Under the pieces are notes generated by a model. That model saw nothing but the letters and a program-made list of their open reading frames with translations. It had not been told where the DNA came from and made no database searches. Positions 1 to 11,695 of a DNA stretch of 64,000 nt are shown here, one piece after another; the stretch's first letter is position 1, and each line of letters opens with the position of its first letter. The position numbers and the translations under genes are program-made. Source of the DNA: Bagarius yarrelli (taxonomy: Eukaryota; Chordata; Actinopteri; Siluriformes; Sisoridae); NCBI GenBank assembly GCA_005784505.1, contig VCAZ01000036.1, positions 186,001 through 250,000 of the forward strand, written 5' to 3'.

Positions 1-160
1 CTCAACCGATCCGGTATGAAATTATGATGGATGATTCCCATATTTAGATTTGGCAAAGTCGGATTCCCTTCCTGACAACAACCCTCTCTATTTATCCAGG
101 CTTGGGACTGGCACCGAAGTCACTGGCTTGTGACCCCTGTGGCTAGATTAGCTACAATAT
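1..160 (-). repeat. LINE end fragment
   Basis: This stretch is about 85% identical by eye to 62470-62615. Both contain the phrase 'ccaggcttgggactg' followed by 'gtcactggcttgtgacccc'. At 62 kb it lies at the 5' side of a minus-strand LINE, so this is probably the same end of another copy. No coding potential is seen, and 160-598 holds only AT-rich sequence with nothing recognisable. Confidence 0.6.
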
Positions 161-597
161 CAACTGATAAATCTTTGTGTGTGTTTTCCGATTTCATTAC
201 ATTTCACATCAATCTAAAAAAGTTTTAAGACTGTTTATAGATAAAAACAATAATCTGTTCGTAAAACATGTCAGAAACAAAGACAGTGTCATGATTTTTT
301 TTAGCTTCTATTCCACAAAAAACAAAAAATTTTAAACAAGATTTATTTTTTTTTTTTTTCAAATGCAATTTTAATTTAATTAAATGTCGCAAGTCAAAGT
401 GCTTTAAAATAAAAAGAAAAAAATACTGGCTAAGTTTTATTTTGAAAAAAAAGTTTTTTTCAGTGGCTCAAATTCTCCACAGAAACCCTGAGGGAAGATA
501 TTTGTTTTACATTCAGAGTAAAAGGTAAAGGAAAAAAGAGAAGAAGGAAATATTATATATTTTTTTATTGTTAAATTTGCTTTTCAGAATACAGGAC

Positions 598-737
598 ATT
601 CATTCATTCATTCATTCATTCATCTTCTATACCCGCTTATTCCCTAATTCAGGGATCTGCTGGAGTCTATCCCAGCCGTCTCTAAAAGGATAAAAGGCAG
701 GAGGGGGCACCCTGGACAGATCACCAGTCCATCAGGG

Positions 738-779
<42 letters not shown>

Positions 780-965
780 TCCTATGGGTAATTTAGAATC
801 ACCAATCAATCTAACATACATGTTTTTTTTGGACTGTGGGAGGAAACCAGAGAACCCGGAGTAAACCCATGCAAGCACAGGGAGAACATGCAAACTCCAC
901 ACAGAAAGAACCCCTGGCCGGGAATCGAACTCTGGCCCCCTTGCTGTGAGGCAACGGTGCTAACC
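598..965 (-). repeat. tRNA-derived SINE with (ATTC)n tail and internal (CA)n
   Basis: Read on the minus strand it starts with a tRNA-like head (gttagcaccgttgcctcac, then a box-B-like ggttcgattcc equivalent near 930). It continues through the body shared with 35780-35915 and 59995-60350 (tccacacagaaag, catgttctccctg, ggtttactccgg). It ends in an (ATTC)n run at 598-622. A (CA)n tract at 740-775 interrupts the body. Confidence 0.7.
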
Positions 966-1182
966 ATATATGATCCAATTTAAGGGCACATTTACATTTA
1001 CGACCAGAACAATCAAGAACAACTTACGTTTATTTCATTGTTGATCTGCTCAACAATAATTTATATATTTTTTTTTATTGTCAATCTGCTTTACCATTTT
1101 AGTACACAGGACTAATTGGTAGCTTCAGTTAATTGCTAGCCTGTACTTTGTGTTTAGTAAACAAGTTGCCTAGCAACAGCAC

Positions 1183-1301
<119 letters not shown>

Positions 1302-1819
1302 GTTATATATACATATAGAATGTTAAAATGGGAACATTTAATCGGTTAAATGATCTGATATATATATATATAGAATATATATAAACACATGTATCTGCCA
1401 TTTTGAGAAAGTTTTTAAAGAAACTTTGACACTTTTTTCAGACACCAAATCATGTCGATATACATAATAACACAATTTCATTAACCTGTTTGTTTTGATA
1501 AAAATCCACACCCGTATTACGTTTTGACCCCCAACAATATGATTGGCTCAAAGCTCTTTACACTGTCCAATTGGCGACGGGGACCCGTTATCGGCGCACA
1601 CTACTGGTCAATCCCAGCCCAAAAGGCGGAAAAAGACTCATAGCAGAACACGGGTACGAAAACAAAACTAAAATAAAATTACATTTAAAAAAATACTAAA
1701 CAAAAGCAGCAAAAATCATCTAAGCGCTAAAACTAAAGCGACGTAAAACGGTGTGGTGAAACCTGTGAGGGGTAGCAGACTGATATAAATGTAACTTTAG
1801 CTATTAGACGGGAACTTAC

Positions 1820-2027
1820 CCGTGAGCGCCATGTAGGGCGGCTGAACGGACTGAAATCCGCGCAGTTTGGCGCCGGTACAGTTGGTGCGCGCGCACTGCT
1901 TCACGCAATCCCGGTACACGGGCTCCTTATCGCCCTGAGAGCCCTGCACGCGACCCGCTGAGCACAGGAGCAAAGCGGTGGCGAGCGCAAGCCGCAGTGA
2001 CGTGCAGTGAGCCATCATGGTGTCCAC
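1820..2027 (-). CDS. pgap3: Post-GPI attachment to proteins factor 3, first coding exon (partial gene)
   Basis: PGAP3 is a multi-pass Golgi protein needed to remove the unsaturated sn-2 fatty acid during lipid remodelling of GPI anchors. The exon encodes a hydrophobic signal peptide (leucine/alanine-rich, about residues 8-25) ending near VQGSQG. The family-specific start of the mature protein follows, EPVYRDCVKQCARTNC, whose cysteines match the luminal Cys-rich region, and the exon continues to QPPYMALTG. It ends at 1820 with a strong donor GTAAGT (1814-1819), splitting a Gly codon after its first base. The start is the first ATG at 2027; ATGs three and four codons later are alternatives. The remaining exons, which hold the membrane segments, should lie left of the window on the same strand; none is found in 1-1819. 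Family assignment rests on recognition of the N-terminal motif. Confidence 0.88.
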
Positions 2028-2320
2028 ACGCCGTGTAGGTTTATATATTTATTTACTTATTTATTTTAATCTACAGGCACGAAAAGAGAGAGAGAAAAAG
2101 AGCGAGAAAGCGACTGGTCCCTGTCACGTCATGGGAGCTGGAATAAAATGCTAACGAGCGGTAGTTACAGCGACATGGCAGCCTCGCGCACTGCGCGTTT
2201 TATTCCAGCGTGCACACGCGTGAGCGATGCTGTTGGAAAGTATGCGGAAACGCGGAGCGCGCGCGGGCAGCTTGCACAGTTAGTTACAGTGAGCGCTGAC
2301 AGAAACCCGGAAGTGAATCT
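1850..2320 (-). promoter_or_regulatory. CpG-rich promoter region of pgap3
   Basis: CpG dinucleotides are dense here against an AT-rich background, covering the first exon and about 300 bp upstream. An ETS-type ACCCGGAAGTG motif lies at 2305-2315. No TATA box is evident, as is usual for a housekeeping promoter. A 61-codon open frame on the plus strand (2148-2333) falls in this GC-rich tract, has no recognisable motif and is not called. Confidence 0.6.
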
Positions 2321-2339
2321 GTCTTACCACTAAAATGTC

Positions 2340-4700
2340 TACATGAATAAAATAACACCTAAATATAACAATTTCCAGGTGGTTCTTCTTTTTTTTCGTG
2401 GAAGTCATTCGTTCCACATGGCTGTCATTAAAAACCCTTTCACCGTAACAGCTGATTGTTATTGCTTTTACCCCACAGCAAATTGCTAATAATTACATAT
2501 TTGTATTCAATTAAATAACCACATTATGAGATTATGGCGATATTTAATATCCTGGAAGATCTGTGTCACTGTCGAGTCCTTACATAAACATTTTAACAGC
2601 TTTCCTCACCGAAAACTTCATCACTTAAAAAAAACCCAAAACATTCCAGCTCATTGGTTATGTTGTTCTGATGATTTTTTTTTTTTAATTCCCTGTGTCA
2701 CCAAGATGCCACTGCTGGGGCCCCTAGGAAAGTCCTTTAACCCTTTAACTTGCACAACTAGATAAACAAGACAAAAGAGTCACTCTGGATAAAATAACCG
2801 TGTCTGCCAAATGCTGTAAATGTGAATTGTCATGTAGAGCAAATGTTGTGGAAGATCCTGAAAAATGGCAAATTTAACAGACACCAAATTCAGAATTTAA
2901 GCCTATAAAGCAACTGAATTGCCATTTAGTGTAAAATAATCTAGAAGACTTTTTTGGTGCTACAGACGTACTAGTTAAACTTTAATTTATCCTGGGGTTA
3001 TAGATTAACTCTCAGAATGCAGTCTGTGTTTACATGAACTATTAGAGTGTTTAATTCCTAAACGTTTGACAGGACAAAATGTCGTCCCAAAAAAAATGAA
3101 AGGTGCTTTATATAATATTACTCATTAATTTGTCAATTATGCTTATAAATACAATTGTGTTAGTCATTTAATAAAAGTTACTGAAGGTTCATTGTATCAA
3201 ATTTTCTTTTAGATGTACCTGCATGTTATAATATGCAAAAAGAGTTAATTTAATTCTTTTGTGATATTCTGTGTAAATTCAATAATGCCGATCTATAATG
3301 TAAAAATAGCAGTGCAGTGGATAATCTAAATATTTCGAAAATATAATGTTATATTTCACAGAAACAACTCAGAGCTGGTTTAGGCTTGGTTTAAGCCTAG
3401 TTTCGAAAAGAACATTCAGCAAAACCAGTTTTTCTTGAAAAGCCACCACCCATGAGGGCGTAGAGGAGACGTTCTAATTTGTATGTTACCTAATTGCCTT
3501 TTATCATTTAACGTTTTATTATTTATTATTTAACACACTAGTTAAGTTGTCGTTAATTATAAATCATGAAAATTTAATGGTAAAATAGATAACACTCTTT
3601 AGACTAGTAGGCTTTTTGATTCCAAACAACATTTTGCTGGATTAACAATTGAGTACATTGCCCTCTGCTGGTAAATATATGCATAACTGGGGTTTTTTTT
3701 TTTTTGGTTTGTTTTTGTTTTTTGAGTCAGAAGAATCGGTTCATCAAACCTATAAGAGCCGACTCCTTGAGTTATTGTTTTTTTTCTTATCCGTCATCTT
3801 AGTGCAAGTTATATTACTGTTTAATTATGTTATTTAAACTTTTAGACTCCGAATAAAACAACGAGGCACTAAATAATTTACACAAAAAAAGAATTGTAGT
3901 AAAGGATTTGTAACATAGTAATGTTTACCTCATGTATAACCATTTTTAGTATTATATTTCCTTTCCGTTATACAAAACCTTTTATATATTAAAAATATCA
4001 AAGATATACACATCAAAACTTAATTAGGACATACTTTTTTACAATACTATAAGTTAACTTGACTCTGAGGTAAACCTTGCTTTTTTGGGAATATTTTATA
4101 TAGCTAATGCTAGTTAGCTAAGTGTTTAACACAGTATAACAATTTAGTATAGCACACATATCTATATTTAACTTTATATACATCTAGTACAAGGATTTTG
4201 GGGTTAATTTAAAAATGTTGGTTATTATAATTGTATAAATGATCATTTCCTTTATTTGTGGGGGGAAATGAATGTTAGATAAATTAGCTAGCCATCTAGC
4301 TTATCGGGTGGATTAGAACGTTGTCAGGTGTTAAAAATGTTTAACAGGGAAAGAAAGAAAAAAGCAGTGTGGGAAAACAAAGTAGACAAAGTAACTAAAC
4401 CAAACTAAAGACACCTGTTTTTATTTGCTTTCGTAGGCTCATCTGCTTTTTCCCTTCTTTTCTTATTTTCGTCTCTTACTTCCATAGAAATAAAGAAAGG
4501 ACATAAATGGAGGTGGATCTATTTGGATTTTACTGTAAAACTGAACTTGTTTTTCTTAAATTTAGCACAAAAAATACTTCAGCATATTTACAACATGGAT
4601 GTTAATGAAAGCACCTGAGAAATGCACGTTCCTCCGCTCTTTATTGTAGGTTGTGACAATTAAAACACCAAAAGAAAAGCAGGGAGAACATTGTGAGATG
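2340..4700. other. Intergenic region between pgap3 and mylpf
   Basis: AT-rich, with homopolymer runs and no exon, RNA gene or transposon ORF that I can recognise. The only repeat identified is the SINE tail at 2700-2830. Nothing suggests a conserved regulatory element by eye. Confidence 0.5.
2700..2830 (+). repeat. tRNA-derived SINE, 3' part
   Basis: Contains the diagnostic body and tail seen in several copies of the window (gggcccc, a run like 'cctttaaccc', 'tctgccaaatgctgtaaatg'). The tRNA-like head is missing. Confidence 0.6.
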
Positions 4701-4722
4701 GAGCGGTGTGACGACACGGTGG

Positions 4723-4728
4723 TTTATT
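4723..4728 (-). terminator. Polyadenylation signal of mylpf
   Basis: AATAAA on the minus strand, about 210 nt after the stop codon at 4937. A second AATAAA lies at 4640-4645. Either would give a short 3' UTR. Confidence 0.55.
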
Positions 4729-4936
4729 TACTGAAAATTATCCCACCACCACCTCCAAAAACCATTCTGACTTCCAGTTCAGGATCTCGGCAATAGAGAT
4801 AAAGTCTTTTATTGTCAGCCGTGTTTGCCAGAGGAGTTCAAATAAAGAAGAAACCATTACATAAACCGTATGTGAGAAAGGAGGGGGTGAGATGGTTAAG
4901 GTAAGAGGTAGATAAATAGTGGATATAAAAAGGAGG

Positions 4937-7669
4937 TTACTCCTCCTCCTTCTCCTCTCCGTGTGTGATGACGTAGCAGATGTTCTTGTAGTCGACATTG
5001 CCAGCCACATCTGGAGGGAAGGCGGCCCACAGGTTCTTCATCTAAAACAAAAAGTGTCAATAAAACGTATTATTAAATGATCAATAATTGCAAACATTAA
5101 TAAATGAATTAACATTAATGCTTGTGCTATTAACAAAACACACCTCTTCGGCGCTGAACCTGTCGCACTGGGTGGTAAGAAGCTCCTCAAGGCTGGAGAT
5201 AAAAAGAGATTTATGCACTTATCCGAAAAACCCAGAAAAAGTAAAATGGAAAGAGTAAAATAATACATGCAGTACGTACAACTCCTTCTTGATGGAGCCG
5301 GTAGCCTCAGGGTCCAGAACCTTGAAAGCGCTAACAATGACATCCTCGGGATCGGCACCTTAAAGATTGAGGTTATTATAAGGAGCTGTTTAAATTAAGG
5401 TAGCCAGTGTTCAGGGTAGTAAGAACTGTGTGTAGCATGAAGCTTTATAAGAAATAGTTATTTAAGAAACATTTCTGAAAGGGAAACCATCAGTCGCATG
5501 CTTTATATAGACCAAAAAAATACATTTAAATCAAATTTTAGCTATAACATATGTACACAAATGTCTCTATTCTGCCATACTCATACTAAACAATCTTTGT
5601 GATATTCTTTAGTTTTTAATTGGTACTTCTGTATTGCTGATGTTCTATTTTAGCTTGTGCTTTGATACCCTACATTTAAAAGTGCTATAGAAAATAAAGC
5701 TCTGTCACATCTGAAATGACATAAATACCTACCCTTCAGCTTTTCACCAAACATGGTGAGGAAGACAGTAAAGTTGATTGGACCACTGGCCTCCTTGATC
5801 ATGGCGTCCAGCTCCTCGCTCTTTACATTCAGCTGACCCATGGAGGCCAGCACGTCCCTTAGATCGTCTTTGCTGATGATGCCGTCCCTGTTCTGGTCGA
5901 TGATGGTGAAAGCCTGTGAAAAGATTTTTACAAAAATCAAATTCCAGTTGTAAATTCTTAAAAGATATCATAGATAAGTAAGTTATTCACTCGCTTTCAG
6001 GGAAGTCAGCAAAGAGAGGCCTTGTTACAGCAATCACAAGTCCATCCGAAGTTTTGACACCACTTCAGACCTTAATTTAGGATATTAAAACTACCCGCTG
6101 CTCAGTTTAACATCAATGTTAAAAGAGATGTGCTTTAAGTTATTTGGTTTTGTTTGGTTTCAGTGTGAAAAGTAATAACATTACCTCACTCTGAGGACAA
6201 CAGACATTACACTGTCCACATTATCAGAATTGACAAAGTTTGGTTTATTCGTTTTTTTCCTCCGTTTGTATTCAATTCTATGAATGTATTGTTTGTATAT
6301 TTTAGATGATCTTATTCTTGTGAAGTGCTTTAAAGGTGCCATAGAAAATAAAGTTGTTTATTATTATTAATATTATTAACTGTTTCCTCTTTCAGTGCCA
6401 GAGACCTTGTGTAATCTGAGAAGGCAGCTTTCACACAGCAGCTGTTGGCCAATTGCCTTTCTAAGGTGTTAAAAATGGTCTTGGAATTTATGGTATAAGT
6501 TTGGCAACCGTTAAGGTATTGACTACACTTTCTCCATGACCATTACAACCACAACCGCACTCCCAAAAAATGAATCAATACCTTCGTTATGCACTTTTTC
6601 CAATTTCACTACAAATTTGTCACATAAATTAAAGTCCATTAAGACGAGTCAGTCCCTTGGAGAAGATATACACAATTCTGAGAAATGTGGGATGTTGGAA
6701 TATTACTAGCATTATATAACACCTGTTGAGCAACCCATTCCATTTTTAGCACATTCCTTGCATTAACAGAATAGCGCAAAAGGAGTAAGTTTAAGTAACG
6801 TTTCAAGATGGTTTTATTTTTACCTCTGGCATTCTAGGAATCCCCTGAAACACCAAACCTAATGAGGACACCTCAGTTTTTGCTGAGCCAAGTGGTGCTT
6901 AATTTAAGCCCTGATTTGTTTAATCAGTAGGAATATTCACAATTTTTTTAATGACTATTTTAGCATTTTAAGGTTAAGCGTTTTAGTGTTTAGGTTTTTT
7001 TTGTGTACAACATTTGGAGCATGTTAACAATAACCTTATAATTAATTTTGTACTGAGAAATAAAGGGAAAAAATGGCCTGTGCAAACCAGTGATCAATGG
7101 GTGTCTTAGGTCAATTGTAAAATTATAGACTTTTATGCAAATTATGTTTTTATAAAATGTTTTTATTGATCAATCAGTCAAGGATTTTGGATATTGGAGT
7201 TTAAGTGCTTTAAATATATTGTAGTGTTAAGTTGATTATTCCATAATAACTACAAATCCATGTAATAAAGGTGTGGAGGTCAATTGAGCTGAAAGTCTTA
7301 CCTCCTTGTACTCCTGGATCTGGCTCTGCTCAAACATGGAGAACACATTAGAGCTGCCTCCCTCTCCCTGCTGCCTCCTCTTGGCCTTTTTGGGTGCCTG
7401 GAAATAAAGAACATATAAGAATTGTTTTAATTTGGTAAACAAAGCCAAGGTGGTGCCATTAAAATGTAAGGTAAAAATGTTTAGGTTTTGGATGATTTTT
7501 TTTTACTGGGAGATGGGAAGGCAGTACATTTGGAGCCCCAAAAAGTTAAAGGTTCAGATGGTAGGATTTATTTTTCTTTATTTTCTCTACAATGAGTTAG
7601 ATTCAGTTCTGCCTTCTTACATGGTTATACATCCATACTTCCTGATGATACAGTAGGAACACTCACCAT
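4937..7669 (-). CDS. mylpf: Myosin regulatory light chain 2, fast skeletal muscle (complete)
   Basis: This is the phosphorylatable light chain that binds the neck of fast skeletal myosin heavy chain and modulates cross-bridge kinetics. Coding exons are 7667-7669 (ATG only), 7302-7397, 5733-5913, 5280-5358, 5144-5192 and 4937-5041. They join in frame to 170 aa, the usual family length. Every junction is GT-AG. The N-terminus has the Lys/Arg-rich stretch PKKAKRRQQ followed by the MLCK target serines in [10 protein letters not shown]. The single functional Ca/Mg-binding EF loop is [12 protein letters not shown] (about residues 39-50). The C-terminal half carries the degenerate EF-hands with [16 protein letters not shown] and [14 protein letters not shown], and an acidic tail. 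Exon 5733-5913 is 181 nt, the sum of two mammalian exons. A TATA box lies about 100 bp upstream of the ATG. MYL2 is the nearest alternative, but the tail and N-terminus favour the fast skeletal form. Confidence 0.96.
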
Positions 7670-7770
7670 CTCTTGGGGTTATGTGGAGTTTTAGGGGTTG
7701 ATCAGAAGAAGAGCCAAGATCCTACGCCAAGTCCGTGTGACTGACATGTACATTTTGACACTGTGGAAGC

Positions 7771-7777
7771 TTATATA
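7771..7777 (-). promoter_or_regulatory. TATA box of mylpf
   Basis: TATATAA followed by GC on the minus strand. Transcription would start about 25-30 bp downstream, near 7745. That leaves a 5' UTR of about 75 nt before the ATG at 7669, typical of sarcomeric genes. Confidence 0.65.
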
Positions 7778-8378
7778 CTAGCACAGGAGAGCTAACTATA
7801 GCCTAATGATCAGGTTTGGCAGTGAAAAAGACAGCAAGGGAAAGTAATAGAAGGAGTGTGGCTTCAAGTGTCACCTTTCGCTTCTCAGCTAAAATAGGCT
7901 TGAGACGTCTTGAATTTAACCCTGTGTGTTCTGTCTGCTGTTTGGTACAGACTGTGGACTTATAAGGAAAGATAAGTGTTTTTAATCAGCTTGAGCGTTG
8001 ATTCTCCATGTGGGGACTGTTTTTTATTGTGGATTGCTTACTTCTCAGACAAAACAAAGTAAAGCGTTAATATACTGCTACAGAAACGGTTAAATTAGTG
8101 TTGTCCACAGTCATCTATCTTTTATCTTGGTTTATCTCTCACCTGTGCATGCACACCTGCCATAAGGGAATTCCTTCAGGCACTTCTTTTATGACAACTC
8201 TGTTAAGATTCTTTTTACCTTAAAAAAAATGTAACCACATTTTAGCAAATACCGGTAGGCTTCGACATTCATTTCTTTAATTAAGTATGAGTCATATCTA
8301 TGTAGACCAATTATCAATTTGGATCAGCTACCAGTTGGAAATCTTCTCACTTCAACACTCGTTTTATGAATGGAGCCC

Positions 8379-8413
8379 CTATAAATAGAAGCATGTTACT
8401 GCCATGACACCTG
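8379..8413. promoter_or_regulatory. Candidate MEF2 site with adjacent E-box upstream of mylpf
   Basis: CTATAAATAG at 8379-8388 is a full match to the MEF2 consensus YTA(A/T)4TAR. CACCTG at 8408-8413 is a MyoD-class E-box 20 bp away, and a further E-box CAGCTG lies at 8618-8623. They sit about 630 bp upstream of the inferred mylpf start, suitable for a muscle enhancer. Motifs this short occur by chance, so this is a candidate only. Confidence 0.35.
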
Positions 8414-8824
8414 AAAAGACCCAGATTCATATTTAGCTTATAAGCGGCTCCATGCTGTAGCCAACTATTAGTTACAGAAAATCTTACAGGTTCATCTGAT
8501 AAATGATCTGATATACATTTTTGTGTGTTTCTTTGTTTGGAACAACAAAGAGGCCAAGCTGCACATGATCTTGCAAAACATATCAACCATTTGATTCAAT
8601 GGCTTGACTTACAAGTACAGCTGCAACTAATACATATTGTGACCTGTAAAAGACAAGCTCAGGGAAGTGGTACAGAGTGGCACAACAGGAAATTGTTATC
8701 ACTGTTATTAGGTGCCAGGAGTCCAGAGAGCAAAATAGTCTGTTTGTGCTGAGTGGGACGGATTAGTCGTGCTCCCTCCGCTGTAAATCAATACAGCACT
8801 AACCACGTGGGCAGGCACGCTGTA

Positions 8825-8975
8825 TGGGGACGTGGTAGTGCAGTGGTTAAGGCGTTGAACTACCATCTTTAAGACCTTATTATCCATACAATGATCCAAA
8901 AGTGTTCAGTGGGGTTGGGTCAGAGTCAGGGTTCTGTGCTGGACAGTTCTTTGTGCATAGACCCGTTGGAAAGCT
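8825..8975. repeat. SINE head joined to a repeat fragment
   Basis: 8825-8870 has the tRNA-like box-A phrase 'gtggtagtgcagtggttaag'. 8895-8975 (guided by 'gtgttcagtggggttggg' and 'cagggttctgtgctggac') resembles the repeat at 48300-48640. The rest of 8976-9559 shows no gene. Confidence 0.45.
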
Positions 8976-9559
8976 GAAACAGGGTTTCAGTCACCTAAGC
9001 CGGGCAGTTATTGTGTCATTTTTAATAGTCTGCTGCAATTGTTGCTTGTCAGACTGTACAAACATGATCGCCATGTCACACTGTAGGATCTTAGTTGTCA
9101 TAATGTTTTACAGATATCAATCCGTGACACGTTCGGTAACCCGAGTTTTCTAGCTAAATGTTTGCTAGCAGCTGTAGCAATAATTTCCTATGACATAATT
9201 CAATACGTTTCTTTTCCCGCTGTTCTGTCCACCGGACTTGTTTCCACATTTTTCTTATGTGGTTTGTAGTTGTCACGCTAATTCAACATCCTATTGGTTC
9301 TTTGTTTGACTATTGCTGTAGAAGAAATCACACTGCAGGTGAATATCTGAAATCCTCTGATAGTTGCAGAATGTCATCAGAGGAAATGATTAGGATTTAA
9401 AAATTTTACTTAGACGACCAAATTGTGGCTAAAATTGCACAGTTTAGGCCTAGCTTTTGATCCAATAAAGAAATAATAGACGCAAAAGTAAAAGAAGTAA
9501 AAGAAGCCCAAGTTTAGTGGTAAAGTCAATAGGTAACAGATTCAGGTGAAACACATCTA

Positions 9560-10254
9560 CAAATGAAGGGCATTCAGCATGACCAAAACTCGAAGTCTAT
9601 TTCCTTATTAAAGCCGGGGGTTTTAGACAAATAGCAACGCTGAAATTCCAAGAAAAGAACCTCCTCCCAACAGTAAAGTATGATGGTGGAAAACCTGAAG
9701 GTCTGGAGCTGCTTTTCTGCCTCCGGGCAAGGGCGACTCCGGATTATTCAGAGAAACTTAAATTCTATCTGACCTAATCTCCTGCCATCAGTCAGAGAGC
9801 TGAACCTGGGCCGAAAATTGCTGATGCAACAAGACAACGACCCCAGACATTCAAGCAAATCCACCAAGAAACGGCTTAAAAGAAAGAAGGTTCACACTCT
9901 TGATTGGCCTTGTCAAAGTCTGGATCTCAATCCAATTAAAATATTGTGGCTAGTCCTGAAGCGGGTGGTACATGCCAGATGTCCTTTCAACCCCGCAAGG
10001 AGAAAAGAGCAAAAACTTACTTCTGCAAGTCAAATTTCCAGTTTTCTGATTCTAACCTTTTCTGTTCAATAAATATTGACAATATATTTGTTTCTGCTGA
10101 TTTGGATGTCTGCTACACAAATTGGGTTTTTGGTGTACATTTGATTAGGTTGTCGTGTTTTGTTTTGGGGTTTTTTTATTTATTTATTTATTTATTTTTA
10201 CACAAAACCTGATCATGTCTGGAGGGTTCACAAACTTTTAAGCAGCACTGTATT
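9560..10254 (+). mobile_element. Tc1-like DNA transposon, 3' part, decayed
   Basis: The frame from 9818 encodes the C-terminal half of a Tc1-type DDE transposase: QQDNDPRHSSK around the second catalytic Asp and DLNPIKILWLVLK around the third acidic position. The usual final Glu there reads as Lys (DLNPIE becomes DLNPIK), so the copy is inactive. The 3' terminal repeat ends 'cacaaacttttaagcagcac' near 10252. The N-terminal DNA-binding half and the 5' terminal repeat are missing. Confidence 0.8.
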
Positions 10255-10753
10255 ATCAGTTACAGACACCGGTAGTGAGGTTGCAGCATATTCGAGGTAA
10301 CAAAAAAAAACAAAAAAAAATAAACACTTTGAGAGACAAGCGTTAAAGAAAAAAGTATCAGCTGCTGAGTCAGAAGTATCTCAACTTCCTTTTCAGTCAC
10401 GCATTTTTTTTAAGCCACAAATAACAGACAGTTTCCATTACGCAACACTGCATTCTGACGAACAGGCTATATTAAATGCATGACATGGTGTAACTACACC
10501 AGGCCTAAAAGTAAGTGGACCAAAATTATGTACTTTTTTGCAGGGTATTTTTTTTTTACTTTAGACACTTTTACTGTGCTGGATTTTTTTCAGCAGTCAG
10601 TTTGATGCTTCTGTAAATTACATTGCATTCCAGCTCACTTTCTCTCCCTATTAAGCATGCTGACATCTCTGACCCTGCCATCTGTCTGCCTCTTCAGCAT
10701 CTAGAAAAAAACTTTTCTGTTAAGTGGCAGTAAAACTGCACCTGTTTGCTGTA

Positions 10754-11130
10754 CAGTTGGGTTTGGAAGTATTGGCACCTTTTTGGAAGCAGTTTCTCTG
10801 CGCACTCAGGGAAAAAACAAATGCTACTAATAATTTATAGCAATAATTTGTAATAAAAAGGGTATAGAATTATTAGCAGAATTTTTAACACTGCTTAAAA
10901 ACATACTTTAGGTGTAAATAAACAGGTCTCACACACACAATTAGTTTGAACACCAGTCACTAGATTTAAACCCTGAAAATACAATACAAAGAACAATTAA
11001 GATGATGTACATGCCTTTCTTAGAGTTTCAGAAGTGGTCCAGGCATTATTATATGTGAGGGTGCCAATGCTTTAACTACATTTTGGTAGAACTTTATTTT
11101 TTACAATAGGTGCCAATAATGATTGATAGG
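10754..11130. mobile_element. Non-autonomous Tc1/mariner-type element (MITE)
   Basis: The left end has 'ggaagtattggcaccttttt' and the right end has 'aataggtgccaataatgatt', an inverted pair with the 'tattggcacc' core typical of Tc1/mariner tips. The interior is AT-rich and without an ORF. Nothing else is seen in 10255-11690 apart from an A run near 11440. Confidence 0.5.
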
Positions 11131-11695
11131 TAACATTTAACACCGATCACACTGACAAGCTTAATCTAGGGAACAGTGTCATCTCTGAAATTGCTATTCA
11201 GAGAATTCTTTAAAAATTATTACAATTTTATGTATTAAAATGTAATATTTAAACTAATCTAATAGAGTCTAATAGACATTAAATTACTGCAGCTATAGAA
11301 AATAGTGAGTTCGATTAAAAGAGTAATGATTAATATTGTAATGTAATAAAACATGGATTTTTCTCTAGCCGTTACATAATTAATAAATTATTATTATTAT
11401 TCTGTACATGCATAAATTATAAATAATATGCATGTACAAAAAAAAAAAAAAAAAAAAGACTGAATATTTGTCATTCTAAAACATTTCGATAACAAATGAC
11501 TTGAAATAATTTAACGATTTTAAAGCCATTACAAACCATCTAGGCATGTTTGTGTACTGTGTGTTGTTCAAGGTAACATGATATTGTCACACACTGACCG
11601 TGATGTTATACACAAATTCATTACCGTACAGAAAATTTGAACATAAATGACGAGTCGAGTGCAACGAAAAAGTAGTTTTAGCGCCTTTTTCCGTT

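Noticed and set aside
2148..2333. Plus-strand open frame divergent from pgap3
   Set aside because: Only 61 codons in a CpG-rich promoter with no motif or splice signal; a divergent noncoding transcript is possible but unsupported.
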